Origin: Perkinsus chesapeaki | Taxonomy: Eukaryota > Perkinsozoa > Perkinsida > Perkinsidae | Direction: 5' to 3' | Assembly: GCA_013115145.1 (NCBI GenBank) | Contig: JAAPAO010000338.1 | Location: forward strand, 1-38,218 | Length of the DNA stretch: 38,218 nt | Shown here: in pieces, positions 13,371 through 23,036 of the stretch | How positions within the stretch are numbered: the first letter of the stretch is position 1 | Layout of the letters: each line of letters opens with the position of its first letter | Notes under the pieces: generated by a model | What the model saw: the letters and a program-made list of their open reading frames with translations, nothing else | Database searches by the model: none | Told to the model about the DNA's origin: nothing | Made by a program: the position numbers and the translations under genes

Positions 13371-13398
13371 AGGCTCCTTTTTAATTACTTCTTTAGCT
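13371..13398 (+). promoter_or_regulatory. Putative trans-splice acceptor and leader, copy 1
   Basis: An AG at 13371-13372, after a T-rich stretch (tatctttgtt), is followed by a 26-nt leader and the ATG. The same AG|GCTCCTT layout precedes copy 2 (AG at 14216-14217 after ttttttc). No cis donor fits an upstream coding exon, so a spliced-leader acceptor is the simplest reading if this is a perkinsid. No SL RNA gene is in the window. Confidence 0.4.
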
Positions 13399-14007
13399 AT
13401 GAGCGCAACTGTTACCACTCAGCAAGTCCCCGCTTCTTATACTCAAGGCAATATCACTTACTCCTACGCTCAGCCTGCTACTACCTCTTCTATTGCTCCC
13501 CCTTCTGGCCCCATGATCGACGAGAAAATCGTTATGAAGCAGAAGGACAAAGCTCTCCGTGAATTGGAGTCCCGAGTCAAGCTAGCCCTTCAGCAACATG
13601 ATCAGATGTATCAGCTTCAGAAGTCGCACATCAACGCCGATCATGATAGGCAAATGGAGTACACCAAGGCTACTATCGAGAAGGAGCGTCAAGCCGCTCT
13701 CTTTGACCTTGAGGGCCAGTACCAGACTAACAACAGAGGTCTGGAGCAGTCAGCAATTCAGCAGCGTATGCAGATTGAGACTACGGCTATGCAGCTTGAT
13801 ATCCAAGCTCATCAGCAGAAGATGATTCAAGAGCATCAGAAGCGTGAGCGCAAGTGGACTGGTCAGGTCGCTGGTATGCCTCCTTCGGTCTACCCTACTG
13901 CTTCGGTTACCTATAACCAGCCCTACACAGTTCAGCAGCCGGGTACTGTTGTTTACACCAGCTCTGTCCAGCACTCGATCGCTGGCGCCTCTCCTTCCGC
14001 TCAGTGA
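13399..14007 (+). CDS. Gln-rich coiled-coil protein, tandem copy 1 (202 aa)
   Basis: A single exon. The ATG chosen (MSATVTTQQ) is the one preserved in both copies directly after the conserved AG acceptor; the longer upstream frame is not conserved. Residues 1-35 are Thr/Ser/Gln/Tyr-rich. Residues ~37-150 form a charged, Gln-rich helix (for example KDKALRELESRVKLALQQHD) predicted as a coiled coil. The tail is Pro/Tyr/Gln-rich. There is no signal peptide or membrane helix. I do not recognise a named family; a cytoskeletal or scaffold role is only a guess from the coiled coil. Confidence 0.8.
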   Translation: MSATVTTQQVPASYTQGNITYSYAQPATTSSIAPPSGPMIDEKIVMKQKDKALRELESRVKLALQQHDQMYQLQKSHINADHDRQMEYTKATIEKERQAALFDLEGQYQTNNRGLEQSAIQQRMQIETTAMQLDIQAHQQKMIQEHQKRERKWTGQVAGMPPSVYPTASVTYNQPYTVQQPGTVVYTSSVQHSIAGASPSAQ

Positions 14008-14215
14008 ATGTGCTGAGCGTCGCTGTTATTGTAAGGTCTAAGAAGTCTTTGCTTGTTACCTGTAACTTGTCAAAGCTAGACTCATACATAACGTTGAATT
14101 TCAGCATGATCTTTTGGTGAGTTGCGTCGGTAGAGGGGCAACTAACGTTAGTGGATCAAACTCTGCATTGGCAGCGAATCCTGCGTTCCCCATCGTGCTT
14201 TTTTCAGGCTCCTTC

Positions 14216-14945
14216 TTAATTACTTCTTTATCTATGAGCGCTTCTGTTACCACTCAGCAAGCTCCTACCTCCTACACTCAAGGTGCCGTGACCTACTCCT
14301 ACACTCAGCCAGCTACTACCTCCTCTATTGCTCCCCCTTCTGGCCCCATGATCGACGAGAAGATCGTCATGAAGCAGAAGGACAAAGCTCTCCGTGAATT
14401 GGAGTCCAGAGTCAAGCTAGCCCTTCAGCAACATGATCAGATGTATCAGCTTCAGAAGTCGCACATCAACGCCGATCATGATAGGCAAATGGAGTACACC
14501 AAGGCTACTATCGAGAAGGAGCGTCAAGCCGCTCTCTTTGACCTTGAGGGCCAGTACCAGACTAACAACAGAGGTTTGGAGCAGTCAGCAATTCAGCAGC
14601 GTATGCAGATTGAGACTACGGCTATGCAGCTTGATATCCAAGCTCATCAGCAGAAGATGATTCAAGAGCATCAGGAGCGTGAGCGCAAGTGGACTGGTCA
14701 GGTCGCTGGTATGCCTCCTTCGGTCTACCCTAGTGCCCCGATGACTTACAACCAGCCCTACACAATTCAACAACCGGGTACCGTTGTCTATAGCAGCACT
14801 GTGCAGCAAACGAGCGCTGGTGCATCTCCTACCGCTCAGTAGATGAGCACTGATTCCCACTGTTAATTTAAGGTCGAAGAAGTCTTTGCTTGTGATTCTT
14901 AACTTGTCAAAGCCAGACCCCACATAACGGTAAATTTCAGCATGA
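14216..14945 (+). repeat. Tandem gene repeat, unit 2
   Basis: The second copy of the 13371-14109 unit is 9 nt shorter overall. The central ~390 nt of coding sequence differ from copy 1 at only about five positions, while both coding ends, leader and 3' flank differ much more. Confidence 0.85.
14234..14842 (+). CDS. Gln-rich coiled-coil protein, tandem copy 2 (202 aa)
   Basis: Same length as copy 1 with no indels in the frame. The coiled-coil core differs by one residue (Lys to Glu in EHQERERKW); the N- and C-terminal ~40 residues carry most substitutions (for example QQAPTSYTQGAVTYSYTQ at the start). The start is 17 nt after the conserved leader begins. Function is unknown, as for copy 1. 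An intact frame and mostly silent core changes argue that both copies are functional. Confidence 0.8.
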   Translation: MSASVTTQQAPTSYTQGAVTYSYTQPATTSSIAPPSGPMIDEKIVMKQKDKALRELESRVKLALQQHDQMYQLQKSHINADHDRQMEYTKATIEKERQAALFDLEGQYQTNNRGLEQSAIQQRMQIETTAMQLDIQAHQQKMIQEHQERERKWTGQVAGMPPSVYPSAPMTYNQPYTIQQPGTVVYSSTVQQTSAGASPTAQ

Positions 14946-15828
14946 ACCTCTCCGCGTTGTGTTATTTATTGCGGCGGCTAAGTTTGCCGAGCCGAGGCTC
15001 ACGACAGCAAGACCTATTATTCCACTGTTAAGGGTCGGGCATTCAATGCGAATCCTATGATTCATTACTGTATAAGGGTGCCATTAGCACTTCGTGGTTC
15101 TGACCTACCCAGCAGTCGCTTTTAAGAAACAAAGTGGACACCAGGTCAAGCCTCTGAAGATTCCGACAACTCTCAGATTTGGCAATGATTTATTGCCAAG
15201 AAGTATACGTAGCGTCATGTAGGCAATGCGCGTTTCGTGAAGCTACTGTTATTCATTTTACCACGAGTAGTCATACCTTATATAGTTTCCGGCATAGATC
15301 GGGAGCGGCGAGGCTGCACTGGTTTTCCATCGGCACCTTGTGGGATTAGAGTGGTTTGGCTTCACTTTGTGACTACTGCATTGCGGGCGGCGGGTAAGAC
15401 CAGACTTAGTCAGTGGGGATAAACAGGCCTCGAAGTAAAGCTTAAGAATTGTATATAATATTCGATGATTCGATTTCCTTGGAGTTTACTAATTGATTTG
15501 CTTAGAAGTGATAATTCAGGTGAACTACCAAGAGATATGGCCGTGTAGTGCTAAGCTTCCCAATGAGATAATCCGTACAAAAGAGGCTGCGCATATTGCG
15601 AACTCTGTTTTGGGCCGAAAAGATTCTTGCTCGATCGAGAGCTCGCAGGTTCGTTCGCCCCGAATTATATCACCATGTGTTTTTAGGGATGTTATCACTG
15701 AGGCTAATGGATTGCTTAAGCGCTTGTGAGGCATTGTACTATAAGCGCAAAACTTCACTGGCTATAGAAACTCCTCTACCATGCCAATAATAAAAAACGG
15801 CTAGTGACAAATTTCCAACCGCAACGAG
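14946..15828. other. Intergenic region between convergent genes
   Basis: No supported gene. It lies between the 3' ends of coiled-coil copy 2 (+) and the P5C dehydrogenase gene (-) and must hold both 3' UTRs. Frames are short and broken. One small hairpin is present at 15179-15199. Confidence 0.7.
15179..15199. repeat. 8-bp inverted repeat (hairpin)
   Basis: TTGGCAAT at 15179-15186 pairs with ATTGCCAA at 15192-15199 around a 5-nt loop. It sits between convergent 3' ends; a role in 3'-end formation is only possible. Confidence 0.5.
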
Positions 15829-17816
15829 TTAAGCAGGAGTCGGGCGAGTCCATCCTTCGGGCACCGGGCCGTCATCATGGATTATCTCGCGGTGACAACT
15901 CCAGACGAGTTTGATGGCCTCCGGTGTACCGATTCCAGCAGCTCTCGGGTCACCAGCTGGTCCAAACCAATGATTCTGCGGAGCTCCGGTCGTTCTAGCT
16001 CTCACGCCAGCATAGGTGGTGCCATTGACAGTTACTCCAAGAACAGCGTTCTTCACTTGGGGATCATCGGAAATTACGGCGGCGGTGAGATGGGCGCTCA
16101 TCCTCTCAGTGGCATCCAAGACAAGCTGCAACTGATCATCCTTCCACTCTGTGCACACTTGGAAGGGCCCGAAAATCTCCCTCGTGCAGGTACCGAAGTT
16201 CTCGGGCTTAATAAGTTCCTCAAGTGGAACGAATACGGCAGTAGGTTCGTAGGCACCGTAGCATTCAGGGATAGTATGACCGGTAAGGGGCTTGCCACCA
16301 AACAGAACCTTCGCACCCGGGATCTTAAGTAGCTTTTCCTGATGGCCTTGTATGTCAGCCGTGGTATGGCTGAGAACAGGTCCGATGGTGAGATTGCTGA
16401 GGGACCTTTCCCCAGCAATCTGCCCCATCTTGTCGAAAATGCCAGCATTGACCCAATCGCTGTGGGCGAAGAGAATGCTCTGGGCTGAACACTTCTGACC
16501 GGTGTGAGCGTAAGCATCCTGGTCGCAGGTCCATGCGATGTGCTCCAATTGAGAGGCAAGGTTGCGAACAGGGCCGAGAATTTTCCAGTCAAAACCGGCA
16601 TCCTCGATCTTGATACGACCAGCTGTTACCTATAGGAGATATCATAACAGATTAGTACAACACCTCAAGACGCACTTTTGCCAGCCTTTCAGCCACACCG
16701 CTGGAGCCAGTGAAGAGTGTGAGACGAGGCTTGCCTTCAACGAGGAGGGCTTCAGCGACCTTCCCACCACAGTGGATCATATTGACATCGTTCGGCGGAG
16801 CTCCGACCTACAGACAATGTTACTAGGCCTACGAGAATAGTCAGTGGCGGTTTGCCTTATGCATGAGCCTCAGCCATTCTTCCATCACCATAGATGTCAT
16901 CGAAGCACATTTTAATGTAACGTGGTTGCCCATGTACAATGCTCCCATCAATTGCAGGACAGGGATTTCCAAGGGAAAGTTGAAAGGAGCGATAAGAGCT
17001 GAGGCAACACCCTACAGGCCGTCAGACACAGTGGCGAACTATACCTGTTGGACCGTAAGGCCACCTATAGCCTTGGCTTTGCTGGCCGTCCCTATCGCCA
17101 GAGACCATGAATCCCCGAGCCAAGAACCGTACCTGCCATCGCTGATAGCAGCTGAGGCGCTCGTGCACTCACCTGGTCCCCAGAAAAGTTCTCCAAAAAG
17201 ATACGGACAATGTCGACTTCGGCAACACTTTGGGCCCAACTCTTAGGAGCAACACGTTGAATGCATCTGAGTAAAATACGATCTCTTATGTCTCATCAAA
17301 GACGCGACCGTTTACTTTGCGAAGTGTTCTAAAACTTCTTTCTTCCTAAGCTCTGCGGCAAGCCTGTGTGAGATGTCACCATACATCCGATACCTCTCCA
17401 CGTTGCGCTGAGGAAAACACTCCAAGAGCATTTAAGACACTTCCCTCACCAGCGGGTTGTGAAGTCCGCTTTTAGGTACCGCTTGCATCGACTTCACGAA
17501 GGGGTCGAGCTCGCTGGTACTGGTGTCCGGCATTCTCAACATCGGCTTCCCAGTGAGGGGATCAACGATCTCTGTGGTCTTGGCAGCTGACACCCATTGG
17601 CCGTTCAAAAAATTGTGACTGACATGCGTTGTCAACGCGGAGGCACCGAGGTCCCGAGGGGAACACTTACAGGTTCACTGGCTCGCAGTCCTTCTTATTC
17701 GGATCAAAATTGATGAAGTCTAGGCTTCCAGCTACGGTGGATGTGAAAGTCCTAGAAAAGCGAGCCATCGCCCCGGCTGTCACCGGAACAAATCTTCTCG
17801 CGGGCGAAGACAGCAT
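15829..17816 (-). CDS. Delta-1-pyrroline-5-carboxylate dehydrogenase, ALDH12 type
   Basis: Eight exons on the minus strand (17816-17671, 17618-17450, 17407-17316, 17266-17173, 17132-17045, 16998-16856, 16807-16676, 16629-15829) join to a 554-aa protein, about the length of plant ALDH12A1. The enzyme oxidises P5C/glutamate semialdehyde to glutamate with NAD+ in proline breakdown. The N-terminus (MLSSPARRFVPVTAGAMARF) is Arg/Ser/Ala-rich and fits a mitochondrial presequence; a second in-frame ATG lies at 17768. Family-matching blocks include QRVAPKS, GYRWPYGP, APFNFPLEIP, LFTGSS, EDAGFDWKILGP and the catalytic GQKCSAQS (Cys ~335). The tail reads NHWFGPAGDPRAAGIGTPEA. The fifth intron from the 3' end of the protein order, 16855-16808, has a GC donor. 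The start lies 110 nt downstream of the P450 gene. Confidence 0.93.
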
Positions 17817-17926
17817 AATGAATATATAAGAATGCTGAGTGGAGGCTAGAACGAAGTGCAGCTCAACGACGGTATGCAGTCACGAAACTGGAACAACGCT
17901 TCAAATTAAAAGCCAATATAGCAGAC

Positions 17927-19524
17927 TCAGGTCGGAAGGGAATCAACGGTGGCGTGCAGGCTCTTCCAGCCATAGTTCCCCACGTCAACATCAGAAACAC
18001 GTTCGTTATTCTTAGATTTATCTACATTAATACCAGTTCCATCGCTACTGACCAATTCTCGATACGCGGCACGAGCCTGCGTCTCCGTCAGATAGCGCCC
18101 CAAACAGTAGTGGAGCCCAGAGCCAAACGACAAGGAGTTCACTTCCGTTTTCCTACTGGGCTTGAACTCGGCCGCGTCCTCCCCGAACGCGTTCTTGTCA
18201 ATATTTGCCGCGCCAATCATTATCAATAGCAGGCTGCCCTTTGGGATATCCACTCCTCCGATGGTCGCTCCTTCCTTTATAACACAGCGTGGATTCCGCA
18301 TCAGCGCTGGCTCGAGCCTCATGGACTCCTTGCAGAACTGAACGACACCTTCTTCATCATCCGGCTTCGGTAGTGTAGGTGAGTTGGATATCCTATAGGC
18401 CAAGTTAAGCATACCATTGGCAGCTGTCATGTTGACCATCAGCTGCACCATCACTATCAAGGCCTCCGCAGTCGATATCGTGCCCAGAAGCACCGCCGCC
18501 TTCAGCGACTCCGCCGGCGTACCGGGCATTGGGGACTGCAACGCCTCGTTGAGGGCTAGGAAGTACTCGGGCGCCTGTGCTAGGAGATGCGGGTACTCCC
18601 ACACGTGCATATAAGGACGCAATGTGGGCATCAGCGACAGATCTGGTCGGAGAATCTGTAGAGTTGGCCATAGACCAATCTCCATCACCATACGGAGTGT
18701 GGGACGAACACTGGCCACCAACCCTTTGATAAAATTCAGCACGGTTGTTGATGAGAGCTCTGGTCGGTGGCCGATGCCGCCAAGCGGGGAAACCAGTCGA
18801 ACTGCGACGTCATTATATCGGATGAATCTAACAGGGAGCTGTTGGCTGTATGGTAGTCGATAACATACCTATCAATAAGGTCCGGTTTTGGGTCCATGGC
18901 AATTCCAGCAATGCACAGAGATGTATACATATGCACCCGCTTGGCCCATTGGACTAAATCCCCACTAGCATGAAGTAAGGCACGATTGGCAGTGAACGCT
19001 CGATCTATCACTTCAGCATAGTTGTTCTTAACCCTCGAGGCAGCATAGAATCTGAAAGCGTGGTGGACTGTTGGTAAGCATCTCTGTACCTTTTAACTGT
19101 CTTAGCCACGCGGTCGTGGTCCTCTTTGTTCATTGTATTGAGGGCCACTAGCCTGCCGTCCACCCACGGGTTGCTGGAGAAGTACTCCGACTTGGCCGTC
19201 ACTTCCATTGCTGCCTCCATGGTGTGGACTAGATAGAAGTTGGGCTCGCTGCCTGTGACCTGACCAAGGGCCAAGTGAAGTACAATTTAACACTGCGAAG
19301 GTTACAGGAATAACAGGCTGGCCTGGAAAATCTTTATGAAGCTGCTTGTTGAACTCGACGTGATCCTTGCGAACTTCCGCGGACAGGAGCTTCTCGATTG
19401 GCACGCCTTTCGTATGTTTCGGGCCCTCTATTCGGCTGTGGTTGGATAGGAAGCGTCTGACTGTGTAAGCCAGGACTAGGGTGAGGAAAATAATTGGGAT
19501 CGTGAAGCCATCGAAGGTTATCAT
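17927..19524 (-). CDS. Membrane-anchored cytochrome P450, bacterial-like core
   Basis: Four exons on the minus strand (19524-19294, 19259-19090, 19051-18869, 18827-17927) give 494 aa. An N-terminal helix (FTIPIIFLTLVLAYTVRRFL) would anchor it in the ER or a similar membrane. P450 hallmarks are present: helix-K ExxR (ESMR, ~362-365) and the heme loop FGSGLHYCLG with ligand Cys ~436. The heme loop and the segment GATIGGVDIPKGSLLLIMIG resemble soluble bacterial P450s more than typical microsomal ones. The I helix (LMVNMTAANG) keeps a Thr but has Met where the acidic residue usually precedes it. Substrate is unknown. It is the upstream neighbour of the P5C dehydrogenase and divergent from p28. 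Confidence 0.88.
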
Positions 19525-19727
19525 TGCAGGAGCCTGAGAAAGAGGAGCCTTGGACCACCCTACATACGGATCTTGCTGTGTACAATGACGAGAGCGAGAA
19601 GGGCGGAGCGAAGCACCGAAAATTTGATGCTTGGCGGAGCGACGCGGTCGATTTTCGATTCGTCAGCGGAGCGATGCAGAACCTTCGTGCGAGGACCAGC
19701 GGAGTCTTTTACACATCTTTGATAGAG
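19525..19727. promoter_or_regulatory. Divergent intergenic region P450 / p28
   Basis: About 200 bp separate the P450 start (-) from the p28 start (+), so both promoters or leader-acceptor sites must lie here or overlap the genes. A plus-strand frame runs through it but shows no conserved protein upstream of the p28 ATG. I see no TATA box. Confidence 0.35.
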
Positions 19728-21000
19728 ATGCAACCATCATTAGTCAAGTACAGCACTCCGATATCCATTGCTAACATTGGAGCATCTAAAGGTGGCAAGA
19801 AGGTAGCTGCCTTGTAAAGCGACTACCAAATTGGTTGCAGGGGTCCAAGACGAGCCCAAAGGCCTCCGTGGCATCGCAGGGAATACCGGGAATGACTCAG
19901 ACTGAGGATATCCTTAATTCGATATTACCGCCTAGGGAGTGGACCGATGAAGACAGGCTATGGGTGAGAGGGGACGCTTGATCGTTAAGGGCCGTGGAAT
20001 GGCACTTGAGAAATTGGGGATTTCCAATCACTCGGTCGAATTGGCCCATTGGGGTTTCCAGTTCCGTAGAATCACTTCGACGCATACGATTGTGAGAGCA
20101 ATGATATCCCGCTCGATCGGTTAGAGCACCTGGCAAGCAACGCATTCCAACGCTTTTCTAAAAGTCTTTTATAGCATTGAAAAGTGAGCTGAGCTTGGGA
20201 GTTGAGTCCTCCTTGAAATCCTCTTCAATTTCTGTTTTGCTACATAAACAGTTAAAGTGGGAATGGCGGTATGGCCAGCATATAGAACTAGCAGAGCATT
20301 GCTCTGAAACTTTGATAATAAGTATGATGATGCCACAAGGTTCAATATGTATCCTCGACCCCAGCAACTAGAGTGGACGTAGTGGCCCTGCAAGAGGAAC
20401 TGGACAAGAGGCTACAGGAGAGGCAAGCCAGAGAGACCGGCATTTGCCCCGTTCGAGAAGAGCTCTACGGACAAGCTTTCGATGAGCTGATTCGACAGGT
20501 ACTTTTGAACTGGGTTTTTGATCTCGTCATTTGGTCTGTTATTAGATTACCATTATCTGCGCCGAGCGAGGCCTATTGGCCCTCCGAGTGCGGGATGAAA
20601 TACGTATGACCGTTTCAGCTTATCAATCTCTCTATGAGTCATCTATTGCCTTTGGGATACGTAAGGCTTTGATGGCAGAGCAACGCCGGTATAATGAGAA
20701 GCGTGAAACGGAGGAGCTCACTGCTGAAATTGAGCGGCTAGAGGTACCTATAGAGTGGCACTATGTGGGAATGGGTTGTGGTAGAAAGCTGTTAAAGACA
20801 TGGAACAGAAGATAGTAGATATACAAGAGGGAGGCAAAGCGAGACGTAGTGAGAACGAGAAGAAGCATGACGAGGAGGTAGAGGCTGACGGTATCTTGTT
20901 GAGCGCATGGGGTCTATTGGGATAGGTTGATCGCCTACGTAAGGAGAACAATCAGTTCAAGGAGCAGCTGGAGGCCCTTTTGTCGGTGCCGAAGAAGTAG
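19728..21000 (+). CDS. DNALI1: Axonemal dynein light intermediate chain p28 (DNALI1)
   Basis: Six exons (19728-19802, 19841-19963, 20340-20498, 20546-20743, 20785-20877, 20926-21000) give 240 aa, close to the family's ~250. p28 is a subunit of single-headed inner-arm dyneins in motile cilia and flagella. Diagnostic blocks in order: SLVKYSTP at the N-terminus, ILPPREWTED, VSSTPATRVDVVALQEELD, GICPVREELYGQAFDELIRQ, CAERGLLALRVRDEIRMT, YESSIAFGIRKAL, then a C-terminal coiled coil ending VPKK. The start is the ATG whose following residues match the family N-terminus. The second intron (376 nt) is far longer than others in the window. It implies a flagellated life stage, such as a zoospore. Confidence 0.95.
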
Positions 21001-21118
21001 CTATGAGCTCCCATGATCAATATTGTCATCCGTACGATGTTATAATACACTGTGGTGTTGGTAGTGCTTAATTTGAGTTAGCCGTGGCTTTCCGGTAGTC
21101 GAGCTTTTTTCCTAACCC

Positions 21119-22939
21119 ATGCCAGCCAAGCGTCATTCGAATTCTCCGGCTCAATCAGCTACAGTGGGAGCGAAGAAGGCCAAGGTGTCTAACGGGCAGA
21201 AGAAAGTATCCTCGAGCGGCTTCAAGTTCCCTTTGGGAGCAACTGCTACGAGTTGCAGCGAAAAGCTGTTCGCCTGGCTCATTCATCCGGTCACTGTAGA
21301 AGAGTTCTTCGAGGAGTACTGGGAGCAGAAGCCCCTTCATGTGAAGCGACCGAGCAATAGAGACTACTACTCGGGGATCTGGACCAAAGCCATGGCAGAG
21401 AAGACCCTAGACAAGCACGATTGCTGCTTCGGTCAGACGGTCAATTTCGCTCGAGTGGAGGACGGCGAAAAGGTTATGTATAACGGGGAGGAGGGGACCA
21501 AGGCTACACCGGAGTACATGAAGGAGCGGTTTGATGAGGGGGTGAGCTGCCAGTTCATGCAGCCTCAGCGGTTCAGCAAACCGTGTCATGCTATGATGGA
21601 GCGATTGGAGAATTACTTCGGAACACTGTGGGGCGCTAACTCGTATCTGACGCCGGCCAACTCTATCGGCTTCGCTCCTCATTATGATGATGTTGAGGTG
21701 TTCATGCTGCAAACGGAAGGTAGCAAGCGATGGAGGCTTTACGACTCGCCTGATGATGACGGCCCGTTGCCGATGGAATATAGCAGGTGGAAGAAGAGGG
21801 TTGGTGATAGACTGATGAATGCATTTAGGGACTACAAGGAGGAAGAGCTTGGCCTTCCCTACTTTGATGAGGTTATTGACCAGGGAGATCTCTTGTACAT
21901 ACCCAGAGGTAGTAGTGCGGGGCTCTCCAGGTGCGTATGTGATGCTGCCATCGGATAGGCACCGTTCATTCCGGCTGTGTGTCTCCTGAGGGTTATTCCC
22001 ATCACCTCACCGTTAGCACATATTATCATAACTCTTGGGGAGAGCTCCTTCAGAATGTCCTTATACCGGGGGCATTGGGTAAGGCTATGAAGGAGGATCT
22101 GGAGTTCCGAAAGGGAGTGCCGGTTAATTGGACAAGGTAGTTCGGGTGTAGAAGGCTGGGAATTGAAGTGTTCTTGGTAGGTATATGGGCCGATTGATGG
22201 CACCAGTAACGGCGGAAAAGGCTGCGTTAGATGAAGGTGGTGACGATGACAATGCTAGTGATGATACCTCATCTGAGGAAGAGCTGCAAGGGGAGGAGAG
22301 CAGCAGCTCGGTTGATGATGATGAAGAGATAGAGAAGGACATAGAGGCGGCCAAGAAGCCGCCACAAGGGGAGACTCAGGCGGATCCGGAGGCGTTGATG
22401 CGTGCGAGGAAGGCTTTCAAGATTCATGTGAAGGAGCTCATTGCTAAACTAAGCGAGTTTGTGGACGAGGATGACGCTGCTGACCAGACCGCGGTGAGAC
22501 CTCTCGTCATGGTTATGAAGTTTGGATCTCCTTGCTTTAGGTGGATTTCATAGCCCTGCGAACACCGCCAGCTCCCAGGGCAGGCGAGGTAAAAACGCAT
22601 GGTCCGAGCCCGGCGGCTCAGAGCAACCTATTGGTGAGGTGGCGGAATCCGGCCTGGGTACGGATAGCTGTAGAGAGCAACGTTGACACTTTGGAGTCAA
22701 CCACGCTTATCTTCCACTGTGGGGATAATAAGGTGTCTCAACACATGATGTCGGATGATGCGAGCCAGAGGACACCCGGCACGCTAGAGCTGGAGGGGGT
22801 GGACAAGGTGGCTGCCCTCTCGGAAATGTATAGGGTTTGGCCGGATTGGACGGACATGCAGAAACTGGGCCAGAGCTTGACCACTAGCCTTTGGGAGGAG
22901 GGAATAGTTCAGACCAAGGTTCCCACTGAGTTGAAGTAG
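21119..22939 (+). CDS. JmjC ribosomal oxygenase, NO66/MINA53 (RIOX) family
   Basis: Four exons (21119-21908, 21959-22136, 22181-22493, 22541-22939) give 559 aa. The family uses Fe(II) and 2-oxoglutarate to hydroxylate ribosomal proteins (a histidyl hydroxylase). The sequence shows a basic nuclear/nucleolar-type N-terminus (PAKRHSNSP, KKAKVS), then LFAWLIHPVTVEEFFEEYWE, the JmjC core with NSIGFAPHYDDVEVF (HxD, His ~188 and Asp ~190), DLLYIPRG and SHHLTV (third metal ligand, His ~279), and the C-terminal winged-helix end (LWEEGIVQTKVP). An acidic Asp/Glu/Ser insert follows YMGRLMAP. It starts 118 bp after p28 and ends 97 bp before the polymerase gene. Confidence 0.93.
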
Positions 22940-23036
22940 TTTACCGTTATATAGCGACTGTCTGTTTCTCACTGCACGTTTTGTGCTGTACGTTGACTTC
23001 GAGCCATGAGGAGTTGTGTTGTAGCCGTGTCAATTG

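Larger units (their letters stand above)
13371..14109 (+). repeat. Tandem gene repeat, unit 1
   Basis: The unit runs from an AG acceptor through a ~26-nt leader, the 202-aa gene and a conserved 3' flank ending TTTCAGCATGA. It is duplicated at 14216-14945. The 106 bp between the units are unique. Leader and 3' flank are recognisable in both copies, so a complete transcription unit was duplicated. Confidence 0.85.

Noticed and set aside
13144-13398. Upstream extension of the first coiled-coil gene by 85 codons
   Set aside because: The extension is not conserved in copy 2, crosses the conserved AG acceptor and overlaps the expected leader.
19524-19727. Plus-strand coding upstream of the p28 ATG
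   Set aside because: The p28 family begins close to SLVKYSTP; the upstream residues match nothing and overlap the divergent promoter region.
20095-20160. tRNA-like D-arm string (GCTC...GGTTAGAGC) followed by a T run
   Set aside because: The anticodon stem does not pair and there is no T-arm or B box; it lies inside the p28 intron.
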